DNA from: CALJFL01 sp039964455
GTDB lineage: Bacteria; Pseudomonadota; Gammaproteobacteria; Pseudomonadales; Halieaceae
Direction of reading: 5' to 3'
DNA: 64,000 nt
Assembly (NCBI GenBank): GCA_039964455.1
Contig: JBDVXK010000021.1
Coordinates: 62,001 to 126,000, forward strand
The notes under the pieces are model-generated. The model saw only the letters and a list, made by a program, of their open reading frames with translations. It did no database searches and was not told the origin of the DNA. A program made the position numbers and the translations under genes. Of the stretch, positions 9,446 to 18,036 are shown piece after piece; position 1 is the stretch's first letter; the number at the start of each line of letters is the position of its first letter.

Positions 9446-10617
9446 GGTGAAGGACTTACGTTATCGGGCGCAGAATCAGCTGTACGCACTGACATGCCCT
9501 CCAGAGCATTCTCAAGCGGTGACACGCACACGCGATCACCGCCGGCGAGGCCAGCGCTGACATAAGCCAGCTCGCCTACTGTTCGAAGTACTGTCACGGG
9601 ATGAAAACGCAGGCGGTTATCGGCATCTACCAGTAAAACCTTATTACCCTGGCGAATTGATGAGCGTGGTAAAACCGCAAGATCGCGGGCCAGGCGGCCA
9701 TGAATCTCAGCATCGACAAACAAGCCTACCGCCAGTGGTGCCCCGCCAGCGCTGGGAGCATAAGGCGCGTCCACGCGCGCGATCAGGTTAACCATACGGG
9801 TTTGGGGGTCTAGCTCACCCTCGGTACGCACAATCTGTCCCTCCCACTGGTAAGCCGAACCGGCAAAACGTGCGCTGATAGTGACCTTGGGCGACTTGCG
9901 GGGCGACGCGTCCTCGAGACCAGGCTTGAGCGGTAAATCGAGAAAGGCCAGTTCCTCATCATTAATTGGTAATCTTACCTCTGCAAAATCTGTGGCATAG
10001 ATGGTCGCCAAAGAGAAGCCACGATTAACAAACTGGCCCACGTCTACACGCTCGCTTCTTACTCTCCCCTGATAGGGCGCAACGATGCGCGTTCGGGCAA
10101 GGTCGCGCTCTGCACGAGACAGCTGCGCCCGGGAGGACCTCAGCGTCGCCTCCGCAATACGCATTCGATTGGCGGCATCATCCTGTTCCGATTCGCTCGC
10201 CAACTGGCGATCGCGGAGATTATCGACCCGTTGTGCTGCCCGCCTGGTGTTGGCAAGGTCGCTCTGGGCTTGGGCAATACCGGCCCTGGTCTGTTCCAGT
10301 GCAAGCTCGTAATCAAGTGGCTCTATCTGCAACAGTTCTTCGTTAGCGGCGAAAAAACCGCCAGACACCAACTTGGGGCTCACGCTGATTACCCTGCCAG
10401 CCACCTCGGCCACCAGTTCACTCTCCGTCCTCGGAGCCACGGTTCCATGGGTTAGCGCTGAAAGTTCAATATCCTGTAGTACGATCGTTTGCACTCTGAC
10501 AAGCGGCGCCACGGGCTCCACAGCCTGCGGTGTCAGGCTCGGGCCGGTGACCAGCAATAGCAAAGCGAGAGCCGCGCCGGCGAAGACAATGGCAAAAGGC
10601 AGGATCAAGCGTTTCAA
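9442..10617 (-). CDS. RND efflux periplasmic adaptor (membrane fusion protein)
   Basis: AcrA/MexA-like adaptor that links the permease to an outer-membrane channel. Residues 6-25 are a single membrane helix without a lipobox, so it is likely anchored as a bitopic protein. The lipoyl half-motifs lie around residues 65-105 (ELVAEVAGRVISV) and 185-205 (IVAPYQGRVRSERVDVGQFV). Between them, at about 105-185, is a long Ala/Arg/Glu-rich helical hairpin. Beta-barrel and membrane-proximal domains follow. It is the first gene of the two-gene RND operon, overlapping the permease start by four bases. No TetR- or MarR-type regulator is next to it. Confidence 0.92.
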   Translation of the reverse strand: MKRLILPFAIVFAGAALALLLLVTGPSLTPQAVEPVAPLVRVQTIVLQDIELSALTHGTVAPRTESELVAEVAGRVISVSPKLVSGGFFAANEELLQIEPLDYELALEQTRAGIAQAQSDLANTRRAAQRVDNLRDRQLASESEQDDAANRMRIAEATLRSSRAQLSRAERDLARTRIVAPYQGRVRSERVDVGQFVNRGFSLATIYATDFAEVRLPINDEELAFLDLPLKPGLEDASPRKSPKVTISARFAGSAYQWEGQIVRTEGELDPQTRMVNLIARVDAPYAPSAGGAPLAVGLFVDAEIHGRLARDLAVLPRSSIRQGNKVLLVDADNRLRFHPVTVLRTVGELAYVSAGLAGGDRVCVSPLENALEGMSVRTADSAPDNVSPSP

Positions 10618-10871
10618 ACGTAGGGCTCCCGTAGCGGTATCGACTATGCGAATATAAGGATTGTGCAGGCTGCGGCCTTAATTGGCATCAAATACAAAAC
10701 TTTGACAGTGCGTCATTGTACACCGTCGCCGCTGATTTTAATGCTGACTGGTCAAGCCCTATGATGGCGGGGGCGCAGACTGACAGCCATCGAGAACTTC
10801 ATAGGAAAATAGCTCCATCTGACAAGGCAAAATAGCTTATGCTGTCGTCTTGATTATTTAAGGAATCGTTC

Positions 10872-11030
10872 ATGGCCAAGCCCAATTACTCTTTCGAAAA
10901 GCGCCAGCGTGAATTAGCGAAGAAAAAGAAGAAAGAAGAAAAGCGCCTGCAGAAACTCAAGTCCAAGGAAGAAAAAACCCTGGACGAGACGACTAACCCC
11001 GATGAGAGCAACCCGGATAGCACCTCCTGA
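10872..11030 (+). CDS. Small charged conserved protein (52 residues)
   Basis: A short gene reading MAKPNYSFEKRQREL, then a run of five Lys inside a Lys/Glu-rich helix (residues 10-37), then an acidic Asn/Asp/Ser tail. An AGGAAT ribosome site lies eight bases before the ATG. I recognise the start as a widespread small protein of unknown function in Gammaproteobacteria; this is from memory. The basic-then-acidic layout suggests a soluble helical protein that might touch nucleic acid or ribosomes, which is inference. It converges with the gene behind it, eight bases away. Confidence 0.75.
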   Translation: MAKPNYSFEKRQRELAKKKKKEEKRLQKLKSKEEKTLDETTNPDESNPDSTS

Positions 11031-11038
11031 GGGAGGTC

Positions 11039-11641
11039 TTAGTCCAACGCCGCGATCACCGCCCCAGCCAGGTCTGGCAGTAACGATTGCTTAAACCACG
11101 GATTCCTTTTGAGCCAAATATTGTTTCTCGGACTGGGATGCGGCAAAGGAAACACCTCCGGCGCATAATCGCGCCAGGCCTGCACAGTGCCAGTCAGAGT
11201 ACGGCCGGGCTTCGCCAGGTGCCAGCGCTGGGCGTATTTACCCACCAATAGCGTCAGTCTCACCTCGGTTAACTGGCCCAGTAAATCTTTCCGCCAGGCC
11301 TTTTCGCATTCGGGCCTTGGCGGCAGATCACCGGATTTGCCGGTGCCCGGATAGCAAAATCCCATAGGCAAAATTGCAACTTTTGAAGGGTCGTAAAACA
11401 CCTCTTTTGACATGCCAAGCCAATCTCTCAGGCGGTCACCACTGGGATCATCAAATGGCACGCCGCTTTCATGCACCCGCAAACCAGGCGCCTGACCGGC
11501 AATCAGTATGACCGCGCGAGGATCTACCTGTACCACAGGCCTGGCGCCTAGCGGCAGGTGGTCCTCGCACAGACGGCAGCCGTTTACCGATGCCAAAAGT
11601 TCGGTGAATGCAATATTTGATGAACTGTCGCCGGCCATCAC
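11039..11641 (-). CDS. Uracil-DNA glycosylase superfamily protein
   Basis: A 200-residue protein of the UDG fold. The first active-site motif reads GQAPG (49-53) with downstream VPFDDPSGDRLRDWLG, and the second is HPSPRN (about 168-173). Two Cys at 22 and 25 (GCRLC) recall the N-terminal metal pair of Fe-S UDGs of families 4 and 5, but I do not see the full set of four ligands. It belongs to the group of single-domain family members common in proteobacteria, for which repair activity is not well established. It is a single gene, divergent from the copper ATPase. Confidence 0.8.
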   Translation of the reverse strand: MMAGDSSSNIAFTELLASVNGCRLCEDHLPLGARPVVQVDPRAVILIAGQAPGLRVHESGVPFDDPSGDRLRDWLGMSKEVFYDPSKVAILPMGFCYPGTGKSGDLPPRPECEKAWRKDLLGQLTEVRLTLLVGKYAQRWHLAKPGRTLTGTVQAWRDYAPEVFPLPHPSPRNNIWLKRNPWFKQSLLPDLAGAVIAALD

Positions 11642-11771
11642 AGGCGCACTCCCTTTGTCTCCTTCGCATTGCCTGCACTACACGGCATGCTGGGTAGCCG
11701 TCACTATACATCAGCAATTCGGGCTTGAACTGCAGCGGGACTTTGGGGCTGGTTACAGCTAAAGTGGTAGT

Positions 11772-11819
11772 GACAGCTGTCTATTTTCCTTCACAACCAT
11801 TGAGGCCGCTTATCCTCAA
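11772..11819 (+). promoter_or_regulatory. Palindromes upstream of the copper ATPase
   Basis: A perfect ten-base palindrome GACAGCTGTC (11772-11781) and an inverted repeat TTGAGG/CCTCAA (11800-11805 with 11814-11819) lie just before the preferred start codon. They could be an operator or a leader hairpin that covers the ribosome site. They do not resemble the CueR box. Function is a guess. Confidence 0.25.
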
Positions 11820-11823
11820 CAAT

Positions 11824-14100
11824 ATGCCTGACATCCAGCAGAATGATCGCAGCAGACCACCACTGCCTCAACAGGAATTGATGGTAGAGGGAGCGGGCTG
11901 CGCGAGCTGCGTAACCAAGATCGAGTCGGCCCTGCAGGCGGTATCCGGGGTGGACAGCGCCGAAATGAATTTCGCGCTTCGCACCGTAGCCATTAGCGGT
12001 GCAGCAGACACCAGCAGTCTTATACGCGCGATTGAAAAAGCCGGCTACAGCGCCACAGCTATTGATACAAACGCAAGTGATGACACGCTTGAACTACAAG
12101 AGCAGGCTGATAGTGCGCACTATCAAAAGCTGATGCGCAACAGCGGCTTCGCGCTCGGCCTGGGCGTGCCTCTCATGCTCTATGGCATAGCCGCCGGTGA
12201 GATGACAGTCTCCACAACTACTGAAAGATTAGTCTGGCTCATAGTTGGCCTGCTGACGCTTGCAGTCATGTTCGTCTCAGGCCGGCACTTCTACACTGGT
12301 GCGTTGCAATCGGTGAAGCAGCATTCGGCCAACATGGATACCCTGATAGCGCTGGGAACCGGTACCGCATGGGTCTACTCCATGGTCGTGGTAGTCGCGC
12401 CGAGCCTGATTCCAGACATGGCAAGGCATTTATATTTCGAAGCTACAGCAATGATTATCGGCCTGATTAACCTGGGACTGGCGCTGGAGCTGAAAGCCAA
12501 AGGGCGTACCTCGCAAGCCATAAGACGTCTGATAGGGCTTCAGGCCCGCACCGCGCGCGTGGTGAGAGACGGCACAGAGATTGATGTGCTAATAGAGCAG
12601 GTAAAGCTCGATGACATCGTGCGAGCGAGGCCCGGGGAGAAGATTCCGGTGGATGGAGACGTCATCGAGGGGCATACCGCCATCGACGAATCCATGCTCA
12701 CTGGTGAACCAATGCCGGTAGAAAAGAAGTGTGGCGACGAGGTCGTCGCGGGTACTATGAATAAGAGTGGCTCAATACTCTTCAAGGCAACGCGCGTGGG
12801 TAAAAATACGGCACTTGCGCGAATCATTAGCATGGTAAAGCGAGCGCAGAATTCAAAACCTCCTATTGGCCGCCTCGCCGATGTAATAGCGGGCTATTTT
12901 GTGCCTGCCGTTATGATCATAGCGGTGCTGAGCGCGCTGGCATGGCTCAACTTCGGGCCCGATCCTGCGATCGCATTTGCAACGGTCACTGCCACAACCG
13001 TATTGATCATCGCCTGCCCCTGCGCCCTGGGCCTGGCTACCCCAATGTCGGTTATGGTTGGCATTGGCAAGGCCGCCGAAGCCGGGATACTGATACGGAA
13101 TGGTGAAGCCCTGCAAACTGCGTCCAGAATAACTGCCATGGTATTGGACAAAACCGGCACGATTACGGCCGGAGCGCCTGAAGTCACCGATGTTGTTCTT
13201 TTCGCTGCCACTGACGAGAACGACATATTGCAAAAGGCCGCGAGTCTGGAATCCGGATCAGAGCACCCGCTGGCTCTGGCGATAGTGGAATCGGCACAGG
13301 AACGAAATCTGACACCCTCCCAGGTCTATAACTTTTCTGCTATTCCCGGTTTGGGCGTGTCGGCCGACCTTTCTAACAACAGCGACAAGCTGCTACTGGG
13401 TAATGAAAAGCTCATGCTTGAGCATCACATCAATACAGATGTTGCTAGAGAGGCGGCCCAGGCACTCGCTAAAGACGCGAAAACGCCAATCTACGTAGCG
13501 CTGAATGGCACGCTGCAAGCGATTATTGCTGTCTCAGACCCGATCAAAAGCGACTCAGTGCAGGCGATCAAACGCTTGCAGGCGGAGGGGCTGCGAGTTG
13601 TCATGTTGACTGGTGACAACCCGATAACGGCCCGCGCCGTTGCCAGCCGGGTGGGCATTACGGAATTCCATGCCGAGGTGTTGCCGGAGGAAAAAGCGGA
13701 CAAAATAAGATCCTTGCAGGCTCAGGGCGAAGTTGTCGGAATGACCGGCGATGGCATCAATGATGCACCTGCACTTGCGCTTGCCAATGTCGGCTTCGCG
13801 ATCGGCACCGGTACTGATGTAGCGATAGAGAGTGCCGACGTCACTCTGATACGCGGCTCCCTTAATGGACTGGCGGACGCAATCGCTGTCAGCAGGGCCA
13901 CACTGAGAAATATCAAGCAGAACCTGTTTGGCGCCTTCGTCTATAACGCAGCTGGCATCCCCATAGCCGCAGGAATTCTGTATCCCTTGTTTGGCGTCCT
14001 GCTAAGCCCGGTGATCGCAGGCGCCGCGATGGCGCTGTCATCGCTTACTGTAGTCAGTAACGCGAACCGACTACGCCTATTCAAAGCACAGGAGTCCTGA
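11824..14100 (+). CDS. Copper-translocating P1B-type ATPase
   Basis: Cu(I) exporter of the inner membrane, 758 residues from the ATG at 11824. An in-frame start at 11725 would add 33 residues unlike any family member. Domains in order: one heavy-metal-associated domain with GCASC (Cys26 and Cys29), two leading helices, an actuator loop with TGEP, and the transmembrane metal site C398-P-C400 in ACPCALGLATP. The phosphorylation motif DKTGT starts at D442, the hinge is GDGINDAP, and the last helices carry YN (in VYNAAGIP) and MALSS, the signature of copper-specific P1B-1 pumps. It probably protects against copper. No MerR-type regulator is adjacent. A tiny membrane peptide gene follows immediately. 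Confidence 0.95.
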   Translation: MPDIQQNDRSRPPLPQQELMVEGAGCASCVTKIESALQAVSGVDSAEMNFALRTVAISGAADTSSLIRAIEKAGYSATAIDTNASDDTLELQEQADSAHYQKLMRNSGFALGLGVPLMLYGIAAGEMTVSTTTERLVWLIVGLLTLAVMFVSGRHFYTGALQSVKQHSANMDTLIALGTGTAWVYSMVVVVAPSLIPDMARHLYFEATAMIIGLINLGLALELKAKGRTSQAIRRLIGLQARTARVVRDGTEIDVLIEQVKLDDIVRARPGEKIPVDGDVIEGHTAIDESMLTGEPMPVEKKCGDEVVAGTMNKSGSILFKATRVGKNTALARIISMVKRAQNSKPPIGRLADVIAGYFVPAVMIIAVLSALAWLNFGPDPAIAFATVTATTVLIIACPCALGLATPMSVMVGIGKAAEAGILIRNGEALQTASRITAMVLDKTGTITAGAPEVTDVVLFAATDENDILQKAASLESGSEHPLALAIVESAQERNLTPSQVYNFSAIPGLGVSADLSNNSDKLLLGNEKLMLEHHINTDVAREAAQALAKDAKTPIYVALNGTLQAIIAVSDPIKSDSVQAIKRLQAEGLRVVMLTGDNPITARAVASRVGITEFHAEVLPEEKADKIRSLQAQGEVVGMTGDGINDAPALALANVGFAIGTGTDVAIESADVTLIRGSLNGLADAIAVSRATLRNIKQNLFGAFVYNAAGIPIAAGILYPLFGVLLSPVIAGAAMALSSLTVVSNANRLRLFKAQES

Positions 14101-14101
14101 C

Positions 14102-14182
14102 GTGTTTCTCGTTAACCTGTGTGGCCTGGCACTCATCGCACTTATCGTCTGGTGGTTCTGGATCTATAAGCCACCGCAATGA
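14102..14182 (+). CDS. 26-residue membrane peptide behind the copper ATPase
   Basis: A GTG-started reading frame one base after the ATPase stop, with an AGGAG ribosome site inside the ATPase end. It encodes one hydrophobic helix ending in VWWFWIYKPPQ. From memory, this resembles the N-terminal anchor of small membrane cupredoxins found next to copA in other proteobacteria. The copper-binding beta-sandwich is absent and I see no remnant of it downstream, so it may be a stub of such a gene or a small regulator of the pump. It is too short for similarity alone to be secure; the ribosome site and tight coupling support translation. Confidence 0.55.
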   Translation: MFLVNLCGLALIALIVWWFWIYKPPQ

Positions 14183-14264
14183 CTGTGTGTTGTAAGCGAA
14201 AGACGTCCTGGCTACTCAAGCAATGTTCGGGGGGCATTTGGCAATTGATGTAGGCTATTAGAAA

Positions 14265-14663
14265 CTATACTTTTGGAGTGGCCATAACTGTGATGCCGCA
14301 CATTTTCCAATCAGCGCCATCGTACCGCATCATATAAAGCCCCTGCCCTTGTGATGTCATTTCTCCTTTGGCATTCCTTCGCTCATAGATACCATGTAAA
14401 GCGCCTAAAGAGTCATCCAACATACTCACTTCATCACGCAGTATATGCGTAGTGGCGTAATCATCGGCCAGTGTGATACGAAGCTTCTGCATTAGCGCTG
14501 CCACCATTTCGGCGCTGGTAATCTCCATTACACTATCAGGCTGGCAAAGCAGCGTTGGGAAGGAAAACATCTGCGCTACGTCGTCATATCGCTTCTCCGC
14601 AAACGCATGCATGTAGTCTTCAAATAGATTTTGCAGTGGAAATTCTCTTTGGGCAGCTGGCAT
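14265..14663 (-). CDS. NTF2/SnoaL-like protein of unknown function
   Basis: A 132-residue protein with the pattern of the NTF2-like cone fold. An N-terminal helix (LFEDYMHAFAEKRYDDVAQMF) is followed by a segment SFPTLLCQP and then alternating strands up to WKMCGITVMATPKV. Similar proteins are often annotated as nuclear transport factor 2 family or DUF4440-like, and most have no known reaction. No catalytic pair can be named. It is divergent from the TPR protein, with 116 bases between them. Confidence 0.6.
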   Translation of the reverse strand: MPAAQREFPLQNLFEDYMHAFAEKRYDDVAQMFSFPTLLCQPDSVMEITSAEMVAALMQKLRITLADDYATTHILRDEVSMLDDSLGALHGIYERRNAKGEMTSQGQGLYMMRYDGADWKMCGITVMATPKV

Positions 14664-14779
14664 ATCCGTCGTCCTTTCTCGATCTCCGATTCAATAAAAC
14701 TATGCTAGACTAACTTTTGCCATTCCGCACTGAATTAGATACCAGCGATTAAGATGATAGATTCAGGGATACTGTTAGC

Positions 14780-16567
14780 GTGCTGAACCTGTTTCGAGAG
14801 CTAAAGCGCCGCAAGGTCTATAGCGCCGCCACCTACTACATGGTAAGCAGCTGGCTTATCCTGCAAGTATCAGATGTCCTGTTCCCCGCCTTTGGCTTAC
14901 CCGACATCGCGATGCGCCCGCTTGTTCTGGTGCTTTTTTTCGGCCTGCCCGTTGTCGTGATACTCACCTGGGCGCTAGATATCACTGCCGACGGCATCGA
15001 ACTAACCCCTGATCCGGTTCCAGGAGAACGGGTGGTATTCCGCACCCGCGACTACATCACTATCGCTACGCTGCTAGTATTAATGGCCGTTGTTGCCCTG
15101 CAACAATACGTTATCTATACGCGTGCAGGCACAAATATCAACCCGGTAATGCAACTCTCGGACTTATCGAATTCGTCCGGGGATATGTCTATCGCAGTTC
15201 TACCTCTCGCCAACCTCAGTCCCAATCCGGACAACGCCTATTTTGCCGCGGGGATTCACGAAGAAATTCTGAACCAGCTGGTAAAGATTGAAGCCATGAA
15301 AGTTACCTCACGTACCGCTGTGCTGCGCTACGCTAATTCCCAAAGGCCCATTCGTGAAATAGCGGGTGAGCTCAATGTGGGTACGATCATGACCGGCAGT
15401 GTTAGATTCTCCGACAACAGGGTGAGAATCAAAACTGAACTGGTAAGGGCTGCAGACGATGTCTATCTTTGGGCAGAGTCATACGAGTTTCAACTAGACG
15501 ATATTTTTGCGATTCAAACCGACGTCGCGCTGAAAGTCGTTAGCGCTATGCAAACCTCGCTCCTGCCCGATGAGATGGAGAATATTAGACGTCCACCTAC
15601 TGAAAGCACAGAAGCCTATGCTCTGTATCTTCAGTACCGGTATCAACTTCACCAGGAAAGCGGATCGTCAACCCTGGCAGAGGATGGCTGGATAGAAACC
15701 GGGATTCGAAAATTGCAGAAAGCCGTGGAAATAGATCCGCTCTTTGCCCGCGGCCATGCTGAATTGGGCTACGTAAAATGGCTGAAAGGGCAGATAAAAT
15801 TAGAGGAAAAAGACCAACTTTACGACGCCGCAGTGGCTCAGGCCAATCAAGCTATAGCTATAGACCCCACTATCACAACTGCCTATGAAACTCTCGCGAG
15901 AGTGGCATTTGATCGTCTCCAATGGCAGGAGTGGAAGGAAAACGCACAAATATCTGTTGAACTGAATGATCTTGATGGCAGGGCTGCCTTCAGTTTCGCG
16001 ATGGCTCTGACAAACCTTGGTCAGTACGAAGAGGCCTATCGCTGGTACGAGGTTGCCATATCAAAGAATCCCTCCATACCGTTCTACTGGGAGGCAGCAA
16101 TAACCGCGTATATTTGGGGTGGCGACTATGCGTCAGCACTGGCGCTGACCGAACAATACCTCGCCGTTGGCGGCGATGAAAATGCCTATCATGTATTTCG
16201 CGCATACACACAAAGCAGGCTGGGGCTGGTAGAAGAATCTCGGCTCGCTCTGGCTCAGGTCTCTGATGAGCCTATGCTGGTTGTCATGTGGGTGACGCCA
16301 GGCTACTTAGATTACTTGCGCTGTGAGTCCGGAGAAACAGCCGCTGTTTTGGGGGAGCTCGAGCAGCTAAAGATTGACGCAGCACGCGAGCTGCGCATTC
16401 AGCACTGCGCCGCCGGAGCTAATGATACCAAGGCACTCTTTGACAGCTTTGATCGCACGATTGCGGATGGCCAGATCATCTATCTAACTGATGTTGTCAC
16501 TAGGGAAGTCAAAGCCGACCCTCGCTGGCAAGCTTCAGCAGAATACATGGGTTACCCCGAAACATAG
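14780..16567 (+). CDS. Membrane protein with FlgO/TolB-like domain and TPR repeats
   Basis: A 595-residue inner-membrane protein with a GTG start. Three hydrophobic helices (about 20-40, 45-65 and 90-110) follow a basic N-terminus LFRELKRRKVY. Residues 135-265 form the domain often called adenylate-cyclase-associated or FlgO-like, with SIAVLPLANLSPNPDNAYFAAGIHEEI and later DIFAIQTDVALKV. Residues 280-520 hold TPR-type helical pairs. This start is common in proteins annotated as adenylate cyclase or winged-helix regulators, but here neither a cyclase domain nor a DNA-binding domain is present. A scaffold or envelope-stress role is possible. It stands alone. Confidence 0.75.
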   Translation: MLNLFRELKRRKVYSAATYYMVSSWLILQVSDVLFPAFGLPDIAMRPLVLVLFFGLPVVVILTWALDITADGIELTPDPVPGERVVFRTRDYITIATLLVLMAVVALQQYVIYTRAGTNINPVMQLSDLSNSSGDMSIAVLPLANLSPNPDNAYFAAGIHEEILNQLVKIEAMKVTSRTAVLRYANSQRPIREIAGELNVGTIMTGSVRFSDNRVRIKTELVRAADDVYLWAESYEFQLDDIFAIQTDVALKVVSAMQTSLLPDEMENIRRPPTESTEAYALYLQYRYQLHQESGSSTLAEDGWIETGIRKLQKAVEIDPLFARGHAELGYVKWLKGQIKLEEKDQLYDAAVAQANQAIAIDPTITTAYETLARVAFDRLQWQEWKENAQISVELNDLDGRAAFSFAMALTNLGQYEEAYRWYEVAISKNPSIPFYWEAAITAYIWGGDYASALALTEQYLAVGGDENAYHVFRAYTQSRLGLVEESRLALAQVSDEPMLVVMWVTPGYLDYLRCESGETAAVLGELEQLKIDAARELRIQHCAAGANDTKALFDSFDRTIADGQIIYLTDVVTREVKADPRWQASAEYMGYPET

Positions 16568-16577
16568 CCCTACCCTG

Positions 16578-17969
16578 CTATTTTATTGCTCTTTGCGTGT
16601 CCTGTAGTGAACCTCGCGTATCTTCAACATCATAAGCCCAGGTCTTGCCCGTCGCGGCACGCCAATGAAATGACATTAGCAGCTGGGTTTTCCAAAATTT
16701 ATACTGCTGCGTTAAGACTGTTCCACGCTTCAGATTGGACTTTGATTTGATCCGTTGGGAGGAACCGGTGATTGCGCCGAGAAAGCCAAGAATATGTGCT
16801 CCCAGCCAGGTATGCACTCTGAAAACCGGCCTGGCCAAGTGTCGCTTTACTGGCGAGGAGCCGTAGATCCAGGAAATCGCCTGCGCCGCTCTGAGAGCAT
16901 CCATGATCGCTACATTTGCGCCAAGAGCGACTCTGGGTGTAGTGGAGTGCCTGGCATCGCCAATAACAAAAACATTCTTCCGATAAACACTCTGACTGGT
17001 GCGTTCAAGGCGAATATTGATCACGGACAATCCATAGTTGATGTCACCGGATATTCCCAGTTTTTGCGCACCGTGCTCTAAGAGTTTAAGGAGTTTCTGT
17101 TTGTCCGAATCCTGATCAAGACTGATGTTCTCCCACTCGATACCATCTGGCACCTTCACAAAAACGCTGGTCCCGTGGTCTGTCGCCAGAGAGAGCGCTT
17201 CCTCACTTCGATTATTGTTGTGATATTTGGTATTGCCCCTGCCTGCCTGTTTGAAGTTCGCGCTGATGAGTGTCTCCATTCGACGAACACCGCGCTTTTT
17301 ACCAACACCAAGCGCCTGCAGAGTGGCACTATTGGTGCCGTCAGCGGCAATAACAAATCGAGTGTGTACCTCCTGAGGTATACCCTCTGCTACATATCGA
17401 ACCAGACAGCTGCCGTCTGCGCAGGAGACTACTTCGGTAACATGGGCATCATGCCTTAACCCAAGCTCTTCCTTTTCCTGAATCCGACGATACAGTGACT
17501 CCTCGAGCATATTAATGCCCACATTGAAAACAGGGGTGCGCCTCAGCATAAACAGCGCACTAAAAGTGAGCCCCCTACCCGGCTGTGGCTTATAGGCCGG
17601 CAATGGGTACTGGTTGAGCACCGATTCTTCAGGACAGATCTGTGTCCAATCGGAGGCAGGAGAAAAAGCGGATATATCGCACCCCAAAGTTTCCAGCGCA
17701 CTGGACGCCGCTTGGTCCAACAACAAGGTATTTGAGCGGGCCCTCTGCCTACTGTGTCTATCTAACAAAAGTACAGATTTAACACCCTCCACCGAATCGG
17801 CAGACAAGTGGCTAAGTGCCAGTGCACATGTCGCTCCGCCCGGACCGGCTCCCACAATTACAACGTCTACATCAGTTCGGATGGCGGCGTAACTCCTATT
17901 GATATGGCAAAGTACAGCATAGCGTGTATTATGATTAGAGACTAAATGCTGGTCCTGAATACGCGGCAA
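16578..17969 (-). CDS. FAD-dependent monooxygenase/oxidoreductase (PHBH-like)
   Basis: A class A flavoprotein of the p-hydroxybenzoate-hydroxylase/geranylgeranyl-reductase superfamily, 463 residues. The dinucleotide motif GAGPGG is at 40-45. The second FAD motif reads FVIGDARHSTTPRVALGANVA near 330-350, with the usual GD. The first 33 residues look non-homologous, so the true start may be slightly later. It is divergent from a radical SAM gene across 67 bases, so both may be controlled from the shared gap. The substrate is unknown; the neighbours (radical SAM, desaturase) suggest a lipid or isoprenoid. Confidence 0.82.
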   Translation of the reverse strand: MPRIQDQHLVSNHNTRYAVLCHINRSYAAIRTDVDVVIVGAGPGGATCALALSHLSADSVEGVKSVLLLDRHSRQRARSNTLLLDQAASSALETLGCDISAFSPASDWTQICPEESVLNQYPLPAYKPQPGRGLTFSALFMLRRTPVFNVGINMLEESLYRRIQEKEELGLRHDAHVTEVVSCADGSCLVRYVAEGIPQEVHTRFVIAADGTNSATLQALGVGKKRGVRRMETLISANFKQAGRGNTKYHNNNRSEEALSLATDHGTSVFVKVPDGIEWENISLDQDSDKQKLLKLLEHGAQKLGISGDINYGLSVINIRLERTSQSVYRKNVFVIGDARHSTTPRVALGANVAIMDALRAAQAISWIYGSSPVKRHLARPVFRVHTWLGAHILGFLGAITGSSQRIKSKSNLKRGTVLTQQYKFWKTQLLMSFHWRAATGKTWAYDVEDTRGSLQDTQRAIK

Positions 17970-18036
17970 AATACTCCTGTATTCGAACGAACAAGGTAGT
18001 TCATTCTAAAACAATAAAAAGCATTGAGGATATTGA

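Noticed and set aside
11725..11823. N-terminal extension of the copper ATPase
   Set aside because: The 33 added residues show no match to the family and no ribosome site; the region holds palindromes suited to a leader.
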